Assembly (NCBI RefSeq): GCF_020150455.1
Contig: NZ_CP083740.1
Span: 5,725,001-5,789,000 of the forward strand
From: Bremerella sp. TYQ1
GTDB lineage: Bacteria; Planctomycetota; Planctomycetia; Pirellulales; Pirellulaceae
Direction of reading: 5' to 3'
Length of the DNA: 64,000 bases
Shown: piece by piece, positions 35,790 to 43,976 of the stretch
Layout: every line of letters begins with the position of its first letter
Numbering within the stretch: the first letter of the stretch is position 1
The notes under the pieces: generated by a model
The model's database searches: none
What the model was told of the DNA's origin: nothing
Seen by the model: only the letters and a program-made list of their open reading frames with translations
Program-made: the position numbers and the translations under genes

Positions 35790-36452
35790 TTACGACAAAC
35801 GCGAAGTCATTGCGAAAGAAAGTTGCTCCATCTCTATGGCCAAATCTACGCCAATGACGGTTGCCTCCTCTGGCAGTTTTAGTGTAACCGCAGCAAAGTT
35901 GAGGAAACCACGGATTCCAGCCGAAACGAGTCGTTCGGCGACCTCTTGAGCCGCATTCGCTGGCACGGCCAGGATCGCGAGTTGAATCGACTTCTCCTTC
36001 ACGATCCGATCGACTTCGTCAAGGCTGAAGACTGGAATCCCTTCGATTTCAGTGCCGACAATTTTCGGATCGAGATCAAAGGCTGCGACCGTATTGAACC
36101 CCTGGTGAGAAAAACCTCGGTACCCGAGAAGTGCTCGCCCCAGATTACCTACCCCAACTAAGGCCACCGGCCATCGTTGATCGGTTCCCATGATTTGACG
36201 AATCGTTGCTGTTAATTCCGCACATCGGTAGCCGACACCGGGGTAGCCGAATTGGCCGAAGTTTGCGAGATCTTTGCGTACTTGGGCGTCGGAAAAACCG
36301 AGCATTTCTCCAAGTTTAGTACTGCTGGTGGTTTCGATGCCATTTCTCTCGAGACGAGAGAGCTCTCGAAGATAGAGGCTTAGGCGACTAATAACAGCTT
36401 TCGAGACACGCTGATCGCTGGAAGGTTTCTTGTTGTCTTTACTCTTCGCCAT
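35790..36452 (-). CDS. rex: Redox-sensing transcriptional repressor Rex
   Basis: Rex senses the NADH/NAD+ ratio and represses genes of respiration and fermentation when NADH is low. The N-terminal winged helix includes LGFSDAQVRKDLANFGQFG, and the Rossmann domain has GVGNLGRALLGY followed by FDLDPKIVG. The domain-swapped C-terminal helix is present. The length is 220 residues. No obvious Rex operator was seen around it. It stands alone on the minus strand, between a tRNA and a pseudopilin gene. Confidence 0.96.
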   Translation of the reverse strand: MAKSKDNKKPSSDQRVSKAVISRLSLYLRELSRLERNGIETTSSTKLGEMLGFSDAQVRKDLANFGQFGYPGVGYRCAELTATIRQIMGTDQRWPVALVGVGNLGRALLGYRGFSHQGFNTVAAFDLDPKIVGTEIEGIPVFSLDEVDRIVKEKSIQLAILAVPANAAQEVAERLVSAGIRGFLNFAAVTLKLPEEATVIGVDLAIEMEQLSFAMTSRLS

Positions 36453-36568
36453 GACTTGCGCAATCGACGTGCCGCTTAGGGATTGAGGTTCAAAGCTATT
36501 TCAACTCTAACCTCTTTGCGGACTGCCCAACAAGGGTGGTTATCGAAGCTTACTTGCCAAGAAATAAG

Positions 36569-36600
36569 AAGAGCCCGGCCACAAATTGTGCCAGGCTCTT
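36569..36600 (-). terminator. Terminator after the pseudopilin gene
   Basis: The arms AAGAGCC (36569-36575) and GGCTCTT (36594-36600) with an inner CACAA-TTGTG pair form a long, slightly interrupted stem. The minus-strand tail is T-rich (TCTTATTTCTT). Confidence 0.7.
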
Positions 36601-36631
36601 CCGTTTGCTTTCGGGACTCGTACGTCAGGGA

Positions 36632-37063
36632 TTATTCTTCGCCAAGTTCTTCGTAATTGATCCAAATTTCACCCGTCGAGGCGTTGTAAAGCCAGCCGTC
36701 GGTGTCGTTGAAGTCTGAAGAGACAGGGTCAGCAGTCACCACCTTAATGGTGTCGCTGTTGGTGAAGTTATTGACGGGAATCTTTGATAGGTAAGGGCCA
36801 AATGGACCATCTGCGGTGCCGTCGGCCTTGGTGGAAATGGTCAACTCGTTAAGCGTGTTGCCAGGGACAGCTCCTTCGTGGTGAGCACGATACAGCTGAA
36901 TCTGTGATCGGAGCGTGTGTAGGTTGAACAGGGCGCTGCTCTTCTTGGCATCGGTCGTCGAGTCCGTGAATTGTGGAATGACCGTGGCAGCGAGGACAGC
37001 CAGGATCACCACAACAATGAGAACTTCAATCAGCGTGAAACCGGCCTTCTTCGATTGCGACAT
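36632..37063 (-). CDS. Type II secretion/type IV pilin-like pseudopilin
   Basis: The product begins with a short basic leader (MSQSKKAG) and the type IV prepilin cleavage site G|FTLIE, followed by a hydrophobic helix of about 20 residues. The mature Glu5 and the length of about 143 residues fit a GspG/GspH-like pseudopilin of planctomycetes. The C-terminal domain has SKIPVNNFTNSDTIKV and a GWLYNASTGEIWIN motif. The role would be in a type II secretion or pilus-like machine; no other such gene is nearby. I placed the start at the internal ATG, since the longer form would put 23 residues before the prepilin leader. Confidence 0.88.
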   Translation of the reverse strand: MSQSKKAGFTLIEVLIVVVILAVLAATVIPQFTDSTTDAKKSSALFNLHTLRSQIQLYRAHHEGAVPGNTLNELTISTKADGTADGPFGPYLSKIPVNNFTNSDTIKVVTADPVSSDFNDTDGWLYNASTGEIWINYEELGEE

Positions 37064-37740
37064 TGTTTTGAGACTCCAAGTCTGATATTTGCTGACGCTC
37101 TTGGCGAATGCCCGCTTTAAAGGGGTCAGCATGGTTATCTTGTTTCTATGCGTACGAGGGTTATCCGAAAGCGTCGATGTAAAAGCTTTCTGAAGGTAGA
37201 TACGTTACGGCTTGGCCCGGTCAAGCAGATTTTCCCTAAATCGCTTGCATGCCATCCATTGGTATGGGAACGGTTCTCTGGATTGCTAAGTGAATGCCAC
37301 TTCACTGGTGGACTTTTTGACTCTTCAAGGCCAGGGGGATCCTAAAATCCCCCGAGAAAAATCGGCCTAATCCTATTTCTGAATACCGTCGGTAAATTCT
37401 GCTTTCCCGGTAAACATGGACGCTGCTGGCATATTCGATTTGATGCTTGCATGCTGCTTATCTGGCTATGTCTGCCCATGTTTTGAAAAACACCTAGTTG
37501 TTCCGTCTCAAGCATTTATCCCAGATTGACGATACAGAAGGACATCTGGGTGCTGAATAGGCGACTTGGGTAGTCAATGCATGACGCGAAAGACGCTCTA
37601 AGTAGGTGCTTTGGATAAACGGGCGATAGCAGGAGATATTGCACGAACCAATGTTTGAGGGCACAGGACACGGCAAGGATTTGCCCAAACCAGGCCAGGC
37701 CCTTAGTCGTACGGCGTTTTGTCAACGAAGGAGAAGGAAA
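37064..37740. other. Long intergenic region upstream of the YTV-repeat gene
   Basis: No convincing gene is found in this stretch of about 680 bases. It holds two clear inverted repeats: GGGGGAT (37334-37340) with ATCCCCC (37347-37353), enclosed by an outer AGGCC-GGCCT pair, and CCCAGAT (37520-37526) with ATCTGGG (37544-37550). These could be a long 5' leader of the YTV gene or a small RNA. The start of the pseudopilin unit also lies here. Confidence 0.4.
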
Positions 37741-39393
37741 ATGCGAGCTGTATTGGGATTGCCGATCCTAGCGGTCATGTTGGCTGCTTTTTCGGCGAAC
37801 TCGGCTGAAGCCGCTTATGGCGGATTGTTCAGCTTCCGAAATGCTGGCTGTTGTGAGCCGGCAACTTACGAGTGCTGCAAACAGCAGTGCTACACCGTCA
37901 ACAAGACCTGCAAAGAGGTCGTCTACGAAAAGCAGGAACAGACCTGCTACAAGACTGTTTATGAAACAGTCTACGAAGACAAAACTGTGGATTGCGTGAC
38001 CTACGAAACGGAAACGCGCTACAAAGATTGCACGTACACCACGTGCAAACCAGTTTGGGAAACCAAGTACCGCACGGTGAACTACACCACCTGCAAGCCG
38101 GTTTGGGAAACCCGAACGAAAGACATTTGCTACACCGTGTGCAAGCCTGTCTACGAAACCAAGACGAAGACCTACAACTACACGGTCTGCAAGCCAGTCT
38201 GGGAAACGAAGACCAAGGAAATCTGCTACACCGTGTGCAAGCCAGTCTGGGAAACCAAGACGAAGGACATTTGCTACACCGTTTGCAAGCCTGTCTACGA
38301 AACCAAGACGAAGACCTACAACTACACGGTCTGCAAGCCAGTCTGGGAAACGAAGACCAAGGACATCTGCTACACGGTTTGCAAGCCTGTCTGGGAAACC
38401 AAGACCAAGGAAATTTGCTACACCGTTTGCAAGCCTGTCTACGAAACCAAGTATCGTGACGTTTGCGAAACCATCTGCAAGCCAGTTCATTACACCAAGA
38501 CGGTTAAGGTCTGTGGCGGTCACTGGGAAACCAAGACCGAAACGATCCCCGGTCCTGTTGTGAAGAAGTGCATCCAAGAACCAGGTTGCTGGACTTGGGA
38601 CCCTTGCAAGTGCAAGTGCGTCTACTGCCCAGGCGAAACCAAAGTTGTTGAAGTTCAATGCCCACCTAAGACCTGCTGCAAAAAGGTTTGGGTTCCTGAA
38701 GTGACCGAAAAGCAGATCGACTGCGTTCGTTACGAAAAGGAAACCATCACCAAGCAGGTTCCTTACAAGGTCTGCAAGATGGTGCCAGAACAGCGTACCA
38801 AGACTTGCACCTACAAGGTGTGCCGCATGGAAAAGGAACAACGCGTTAAGACTTGCACCTACAAAGTCTGCAAGATGGTTCCTGAACAACGCACCAAGAC
38901 TTGCACCTACAAGGTCTGCAAGATGGTTCCTGAACAGCGAGTCAAGACTTGCACCTACAAGGTTTGCAAGATGGTTCCTGAACAGCGTACCAAGACTTGC
39001 ACCTACAAGGTCTGCAAGATGGTTCCTGAGCAGCGTACCAAGACTTGCACCTACAAGGTCTGCAAGATGGTTCCTGAACAGCGTACCAAGACTTGCACCT
39101 ACAAGGTCTGCAAGATGGTCAAGCAGTGCCACACGAAGGAAGTGCCTTACAAGGTGTGCAAGATGGTCCAAGAGACCCACACCAAGCAGGTTCCTTACTG
39201 CGTGAAGAAGCCTGTCCACACCACGAAGACCGTCAAGGTTGCCAAGTGTGTACCTAAGCAAGTTGCTTACACCGTCACTCGCTGCGTCCCAAAGGTCGTT
39301 TGCAAGACGGTTCCAGTCACGGTCTGCTGCCCGGTTCCTTGTGATCCGTGCTGCGGAGAAGCTGCTGCCAGCGATTGCGGCTGCGGTGCGTAA
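37741..39393 (+). CDS. Cysteine-rich YTV-repeat protein, secreted
   Basis: A signal peptide (MRAVLGLPILAVMLAAFSAN, cut near AEA) precedes about 525 residues made mostly of repeats. Block one has ten units of 16 residues with the pattern YTVCKPVWETKTKDIC (from about residue 99); block two has ten units of 16 residues with YKVCKMVPEQRTKTCT (from about residue 342). Cysteines sit at fixed repeat positions, with a Cys-rich spacer between blocks. YTV-repeat proteins have been associated with the cell-wall fraction of Rhodopirellula, so a cross-linked envelope role is likely. The start is fixed by GAAGGAGAAGG before ATG 37741. Confidence 0.9.
   Translation: MRAVLGLPILAVMLAAFSANSAEAAYGGLFSFRNAGCCEPATYECCKQQCYTVNKTCKEVVYEKQEQTCYKTVYETVYEDKTVDCVTYETETRYKDCTYTTCKPVWETKYRTVNYTTCKPVWETRTKDICYTVCKPVYETKTKTYNYTVCKPVWETKTKEICYTVCKPVWETKTKDICYTVCKPVYETKTKTYNYTVCKPVWETKTKDICYTVCKPVWETKTKEICYTVCKPVYETKYRDVCETICKPVHYTKTVKVCGGHWETKTETIPGPVVKKCIQEPGCWTWDPCKCKCVYCPGETKVVEVQCPPKTCCKKVWVPEVTEKQIDCVRYEKETITKQVPYKVCKMVPEQRTKTCTYKVCRMEKEQRVKTCTYKVCKMVPEQRTKTCTYKVCKMVPEQRVKTCTYKVCKMVPEQRTKTCTYKVCKMVPEQRTKTCTYKVCKMVPEQRTKTCTYKVCKMVKQCHTKEVPYKVCKMVQETHTKQVPYCVKKPVHTTKTVKVAKCVPKQVAYTVTRCVPKVVCKTVPVTVCCPVPCDPCCGEAAASDCGCGA
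38035..38514 (+). repeat. Ten tandem 48-base units, block one of the YTV gene
   Basis: Ten in-frame units of 48 bases encode YTVCKPV-type 16-mers. Units follow a three-unit order in the middle (one ending TYN, then two ending EIC or DIC), so a 144-base higher-order repeat is visible. Such near-identical units favour recombination between copies. Confidence 0.9.
38764..39243 (+). repeat. Ten tandem 48-base units, block two of the YTV gene
   Basis: Ten in-frame units of 48 bases encode YKVCKMVPEQ-type 16-mers; units three to seven are nearly identical at the DNA level, while the last three diverge (KQCHTKEVP, QETHTKQVP, then a YCVKKPV unit). The period matches block one exactly. Confidence 0.9.
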
Positions 39394-39458
39394 CGTTGCA
39401 AAACCGGCTCCTTGGACTCTCCGCCAGAGAGTCTAAGGCACTGGCCTGGTAGAATGAA

Positions 39459-39493
39459 GCGGCTCGGGATTTCGGTCTCGAGTCGCTTTTTTT
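39459..39493 (+). terminator. Terminator of the YTV-repeat gene
   Basis: A 12-base-pair stem (39459-39470 with 39475-39486, a few G-T pairs) with a stable TTCG loop and a run of seven T. Confidence 0.88.
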
Positions 39494-39520
39494 GTTTCTT
39501 GATCGTTATCTGAAGGAGCA

Positions 39521-40012
39521 ATGATGACTGCCCGCAGCGATGCTGAGCTTCCAATTATCTTGGTCGGCGCCATGACCCAGGATCGAGTCATTGGAAAAGG
39601 GGAGGGGATGCCGTGGGATATTCCGGAAGAATATCAGACGTTCATTGATAACATCCGTGGCCAAACGGTCATCATGGGACGCAAATCGTACGAGATCTTC
39701 GGGCCAGATTTAACGAACTCGCACGCAGTCGTCGTCTCACGCAGTCAACCAAGTGTCGATGTTCCGATTGCTGAAAGCATTGAAAAAGCCATCGATCTCG
39801 CCAAAGGTTTCGGCCAGAAGATCTTCGTTGCAGGAGGGGCACAGATCTATGAACTAGCCTTGCCGCATGCCGATTGGATGTTTCTCAGCGAGATCAAGCA
39901 TCGCTACGACGGAGACACATACTTTCCCAAGTTCGATCAAAGCGAATGGACGATCGAGCGAGAAGACGACCACGAGAAATTTATCTATCGCGAGTGGAAA
40001 CGAATTTCCTAA
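39521..40012 (+). CDS. folA: Dihydrofolate reductase
   Basis: DHFR reduces dihydrofolate with NADPH and is needed for thymidylate and purine synthesis. The 163-residue protein has AMTQDRVIGKGEGMPWDIP at the N terminus, where the catalytic acid is a Glu (PEEYQTF), the NADPH motif VIMGRKSYE and FVAGGAQIYELAL. Two ATGs lie in tandem after GAAGGAG; the second gives a better spacing of five bases. The gene's stop codon interlocks with the convergent polymerase gene through CTAA. A thyA gene is not in the window. Confidence 0.96.
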   Translation: MMTARSDAELPIILVGAMTQDRVIGKGEGMPWDIPEEYQTFIDNIRGQTVIMGRKSYEIFGPDLTNSHAVVVSRSQPSVDVPIAESIEKAIDLAKGFGQKIFVAGGAQIYELALPHADWMFLSEIKHRYDGDTYFPKFDQSEWTIEREDDHEKFIYREWKRIS

Positions 40013-41250
40013 GTGATCGTATTAAACGAATTCTGCTTTTTGACGAGCTCCGGGATTCGGCCAAACGCGATTTTGTCTTCCATGACGTCGCGGTAGGCAT
40101 GGGTATTGGCAAAATAGATCGACGCTGGGCCCCAGCGATCGCTGATCTCGTCCAGCGCATGCGAAAGTCTTTGTGACTCAGAGATCTCGTCGAAGAGGTA
40201 TCCGGAGACTTCGCTGCGGACGACCAGTTTTGCTACGGTAACGTCCACTTTTTTGAGTCCGGATAAGTTTCTCGGTCGTTCCGCCCAAAGTCGTTCAAAC
40301 TGATGAAGAATCGACAGGGTGTCTTGCACGCACGGCAACTCAATTCGATGGGTGAAAATCGTCTTGTGGCTACCGGTAAGGGTAAGTTGAAGCGATCGTG
40401 CGAAGTACCCTGTCTGCCGAAGACGTCGTGCCAACTTACAAAGCAGCAACACCAAAATGCAGTGCGAGCCAGCTTCGTTGCGAAAACGTGGGTCGAGAAC
40501 CCGGCCATGAGTCATTGAATGACGCTGAGTGGGTGGTTCCGGATCGTCAATGCCATGGAGCCCATTCCACCAGCGCGCGCCGGAAACGGATCCCCAGATT
40601 TCGGCTGCCTTCCTGCGTTCGATATTCCAAAGATCGGGAATGGTTCGGATTCCGGACTTTTCAAGTCGCGTCATCATGCCACGCCCCACGCCGGGAAGTT
40701 CGTCCAGCGGCAAATGCGAGAGACGGCCAGGCAGGTCTTCCGTGGGAAGTACGCTTAGTCCGTCAGGCTTTTTTAAGTTGCTTGCAATCTTTGCCAATAG
40801 CCTGCTCGAGGCGATTCCAATTGAGCTGGTAAGCCAGGGGCCAAAGTCGCGACGAATTTGTCTTTTGATTGCATTGGCGAGTTGAACCGCTTGATCAATT
40901 TCACGATAGCGACCACACAATTTGATCGTCCATTCATCAATTGAGTAGACATGATGCACCTCGGCGCATTGATCGACGCTTTTTAAAAGTTCATGGTGGA
41001 TTTCGACATAGACACTCGGCCGAGCTTTGACGAGCCGAATTCCAGGGCACAGGCGTTTTGCCTCATAGACTTTTGTGCCGGTCCGAATACCGCATCGTTT
41101 TGCTTCGTAACTCGCAGCGATGACGCAGGTCGCGTCAGTTTCCATCGGTATGACACCGACCGGACGATTTCTGAGTTCCGGACGCAGGTACTGCTCAGCC
41201 GATGCAAAAAAGGAATTCATGTCCTGCATCATCCAGTTTACTTGCGTCAT
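40009..41250 (-). CDS. Y-family DNA polymerase (DinB/UmuC-like)
   Basis: This is a translesion polymerase of about 413 residues. The catalytic carboxylates are Asp10 in QDMNSFF and Asp105-Glu106 in YSIDEW, where most DinB proteins have SIDEAF. The fingers segment KIASNLKKPDGLSVL, the thumb helix-hairpin-helix LPGVGRGMMTRLEKSGI and a little-finger domain follow. The unusual Trp after the DE pair suggests a subfamily distinct from E. coli Pol IV. ATG 41250 follows AGGGA. A palindrome at 41286-41297 may be a DNA-damage operator. No imuA, dnaE2 or lexA gene is close by. Confidence 0.92.
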   Translation of the reverse strand: MTQVNWMMQDMNSFFASAEQYLRPELRNRPVGVIPMETDATCVIAASYEAKRCGIRTGTKVYEAKRLCPGIRLVKARPSVYVEIHHELLKSVDQCAEVHHVYSIDEWTIKLCGRYREIDQAVQLANAIKRQIRRDFGPWLTSSIGIASSRLLAKIASNLKKPDGLSVLPTEDLPGRLSHLPLDELPGVGRGMMTRLEKSGIRTIPDLWNIERRKAAEIWGSVSGARWWNGLHGIDDPEPPTQRHSMTHGRVLDPRFRNEAGSHCILVLLLCKLARRLRQTGYFARSLQLTLTGSHKTIFTHRIELPCVQDTLSILHQFERLWAERPRNLSGLKKVDVTVAKLVVRSEVSGYLFDEISESQRLSHALDEISDRWGPASIYFANTHAYRDVMEDKIAFGRIPELVKKQNSFNTIT

Positions 41251-41285
41251 CACTTAGTCCCTGAAAGCGTTTTGATGGAGCATGG

Positions 41286-41297
41286 GTACAAATGTAC
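41286..41297 (-). promoter_or_regulatory. GTAC-N4-GTAC palindrome before the Y-family polymerase gene
   Basis: GTACAAATGTAC lies 36 bases before the polymerase ATG. On the minus strand it overlaps a TACATT that stands 16 bases after TTGCCG, a plausible -10/-35 pair. It resembles the LexA box consensus known from cyanobacteria (RGTACNNNDGTWC), except at the flanking base. LexA binding is inference. Confidence 0.4.
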
Positions 41298-41427
41298 ACT
41301 ATTGTCATTGTTCGGCAAGTGAATCGAGAAATGATGAGCTTCAGCGACGAAATCGCGGGGAATGAAGCGGAAATCGCCGAACCTGGGCTTATGGGGCGTG
41401 TCTCATGTGCGGTTTCTGAAAGCGTGA

Positions 41428-42255
41428 ATGCGTAAGTTTTTGAAGGAGAGTGGTTTGACCGACCGAGGCTCTACGGAAATTGCCCAGGTAATCGAGACGA
41501 ACGATAGCGAGTTTTGTTGTTACTGGGCTCAGTCGCCGAAAGTGGAGCTTCGTCGTGAAGAGCATTGGTATCGCCTGATCAGCGATATCGATCACCCCTA
41601 CTTCAACAGTATCTTTGAAGCGCAGTTGCCAACGACTGGCATCGTAAGTGCCATCGAAGAAGCGATCCGTCCTTATCGTGATCGCGGCAGGCAAATGTCA
41701 TGGTGGATCGGGCCGGCGTCCAGGCCAATCACGCTTGGCCAGCATTTAGAGCAGTTAGAATTCAAAAAAACGGCTTGCGAAGCAGCGATGGCCATCTGTC
41801 CATTTGAGGCAGACTTTGAGCGGATCAGTGATGATGTCGAGATACAAGCAGTGACATCCGCAACACAGCTGCGGACGTGGGTTGAGATCATGACCGGAGT
41901 CTATGGTTTGCCAGAGTTTACCCGGGAGCCATGGTTTCAAATTTTGAATCGACTGGGTTTGGACGGTCGATCGAAGCTTCAGCACTTTGTCGCACGACTT
42001 GACGGAGACGTCGCGGGAGTCGGTTCTGTTTTCTATGGAAGTCAGGCTGCGGGAATTTATAACATCGCCGTGCTTCCGGAGTTTCGAGGCCAAGGAGTTG
42101 CGTCGACGTTGACGATTTCGCTACTGTCTCTCATTGACGAACAAGGCTATCAACTTGCAACCCTCTGCGCGTCACAGGAAGCGGAAAAGCTCTATCGAAA
42201 GATTGGTTTTCAGATGCATGGAGAGTTGAACTGTTTTGTCTGGTCTCCCGCATAG
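41428..42255 (+). CDS. GNAT-family N-acetyltransferase
   Basis: The product of 275 residues has two GNAT-like halves. The C-terminal half carries the acetyl-CoA loop VLPEFRGQGVAST and the closing YRKIGFQMHGEL, while the N-terminal half is more divergent (SWWIGPASRP). It would transfer an acetyl group to an unknown amine. It diverges from the polymerase gene and ends at a terminator shared with rplS. Confidence 0.85.
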   Translation: MRKFLKESGLTDRGSTEIAQVIETNDSEFCCYWAQSPKVELRREEHWYRLISDIDHPYFNSIFEAQLPTTGIVSAIEEAIRPYRDRGRQMSWWIGPASRPITLGQHLEQLEFKKTACEAAMAICPFEADFERISDDVEIQAVTSATQLRTWVEIMTGVYGLPEFTREPWFQILNRLGLDGRSKLQHFVARLDGDVAGVGSVFYGSQAAGIYNIAVLPEFRGQGVASTLTISLLSLIDEQGYQLATLCASQEAEKLYRKIGFQMHGELNCFVWSPA

Positions 42256-42262
42256 CGCATAG

Positions 42263-42298
42263 AAAAACACCGCGCTTCGTTTCCAAGGCACGGTGTTT
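42263..42298. terminator. Bidirectional terminator between the GNAT gene and rplS
   Basis: The arms AAACACCG (42265-42272) and CGGTGTTT (42291-42298) with an inner GC pair after one mismatch form the stem. A bases on the left give a T run for the minus-strand operon; the plus-strand tail is weaker. Confidence 0.7.
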
Positions 42299-42338
42299 CG
42301 TATTCGTCTCGCTGTAGGAGAATACGCTTGATCGCGTT

Positions 42339-42689
<351 letters not shown>

Positions 42690-42715
42690 TGCCAGGTTCC
42701 TTCTACTACAGCGTA

Positions 42716-43432
42716 TTAACGATTATTTTGTTCCGCGTCGTCCTCATGCTTTTCCAGCAAATCGGAACGTCGCATTTTGGTCTTTTCGAGCGACTGCTGT
42801 TTCCGCCATTTGAGAATCTCTTGGTGATTGCCACCTAATAGAACCTCAGGAACACTCAGTCCGCGGTATTCTCGTGGTCTGGTGTATTGTGGAAACTCAA
42901 GCAGGCGATTTCCTTCGCTGAAGGAGTCGTCCACTGCACTTTGCTCGTCGCCGAGCACGCCAGGAATCAGGCGAATCACCGTATCGATGATGGCCATCGC
43001 CGCGACTTCACCTCCATTGAGGACAAAGTCTCCCAGCGAAATCTCTTCCGGCTGCAAAAGGTCGATCACGCGTTGATCGAAGCCCTCATAGCGGCCGCAT
43101 ATCATCGTCAGCCGTTGTTCCTGAGCAAGTTCCTCGACTAGCGGTTGATCCAGTGTTTTGCCTTGAGGGCTTAGCAGGATTAACCGTCCAGGCGTTTCGC
43201 TCTGTGGCTGAATTTGCTCGATCGCTTCGACAACCGGTTGCACGCGGATGACCATTCCAGGTCCACCGCCAAAAGGACGGTCGTCGACTCGATTGTGCTT
43301 GTCGCTAGCCCAGTCTCGAAGGTTATGGACATGGGCTTCGACCAATTTTTTATCGATTGCCTTGTTCAGTAAGCTCTCACCGAGGTAACCGGTGAAAATT
43401 TCAGGAAACAAGGTCAGGACATCGAACCGCAT
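42716..43432 (-). CDS. trmD: tRNA (guanine-37-N1)-methyltransferase
   Basis: TrmD makes m1G37 in tRNAs and so prevents frameshifting. It is a knotted SPOUT enzyme with FDVLTLFPEIFTGYL at the N terminus, the SAM loop ICGRYEGFDQRV and SLGDFVLNGGEVAAM, then RPREYRGLSVPEVLLGGNH. The length of 238 residues is normal, with a short charged tail. It follows rpsP by only 15 bases. Confidence 0.98.
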   Translation of the reverse strand: MRFDVLTLFPEIFTGYLGESLLNKAIDKKLVEAHVHNLRDWASDKHNRVDDRPFGGGPGMVIRVQPVVEAIEQIQPQSETPGRLILLSPQGKTLDQPLVEELAQEQRLTMICGRYEGFDQRVIDLLQPEEISLGDFVLNGGEVAAMAIIDTVIRLIPGVLGDEQSAVDDSFSEGNRLLEFPQYTRPREYRGLSVPEVLLGGNHQEILKWRKQQSLEKTKMRRSDLLEKHEDDAEQNNR

Positions 43433-43447
43433 CGCAGGGGTTCCTGC

Positions 43448-43924
43448 TTAGCCTTCTTCCTTGGACTGCTCTTCACCACCTTCGGCGGCAGCAGCTTCCA
43501 CTGCTTCGCCTTCCGCTGGAGCGGCGGCTTCAGCACCTTCCTCAGCTGGGGCTTCTGCGCCTTCAGCTTCTGCAGGAGCTTCCGGTTCTGGTTCCTTGAT
43601 TTCGACTTTAGGAGGAACGTAAGCAGTTTTGGTCGCCATGCGAGCCAAAGCTTCTTCGCGTGCTGCCACGTGGCTACCGTTGGTGCCGTACTTTCGGATT
43701 AGAACGGCAACCTTCGGGGAAGGTTGAGCACCGACGCCGAGCCAGTAATCGACTCGTTCGGTCTTCAGATTGACTCGGGCATCCTTTTCTTTGACAAAAG
43801 GATCGTAGGTGCCGAGGTACTCGATTGCCTTACCGTCTCGCGGGGTGCGAGAATCCATGGCGCAAATACGATAGAACGGACGGTGTGCCCGACCCATCTT
43901 TTTCATGCGAATGCGAACTGCCAC
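43448..43924 (-). CDS. rpsP: 30S ribosomal protein S16 with a long acidic tail
   Basis: The first 85 or so residues are a normal S16 (VRIRMKKMGRAHRPFYRI, then GTYDPFVKEKDARVNL). The last 55 residues are an Ala/Glu/Pro-rich extension that ends GGEEQSKEEG and is absent from ordinary S16 proteins. The tail is strongly acidic, unlike the basic core, and may be flexible on the ribosome surface. The gene lies between ffh and trmD; no rimM or KH-domain gene is found where they are usual. Confidence 0.97.
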   Translation of the reverse strand: MAVRIRMKKMGRAHRPFYRICAMDSRTPRDGKAIEYLGTYDPFVKEKDARVNLKTERVDYWLGVGAQPSPKVAVLIRKYGTNGSHVAAREEALARMATKTAYVPPKVEIKEPEPEAPAEAEGAEAPAEEGAEAAAPAEGEAVEAAAAEGGEEQSKEEG

Positions 43925-43976
43925 GTAACGTTACTCCTAAAGTAGATTTACTGTCTCACCATGCCCAACGACGAGG

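Noticed and set aside
38035..39243. Regular repeats that could be mistaken for a CRISPR array
   Set aside because: The units are in-frame 48-base coding repeats without unique spacers, and no cas gene is present.
37768..39261. A 497-codon open frame on the minus strand opposite the YTV gene
   Set aside because: It mirrors the repeats of the plus-strand gene and has a leucine/histidine-rich artificial composition.
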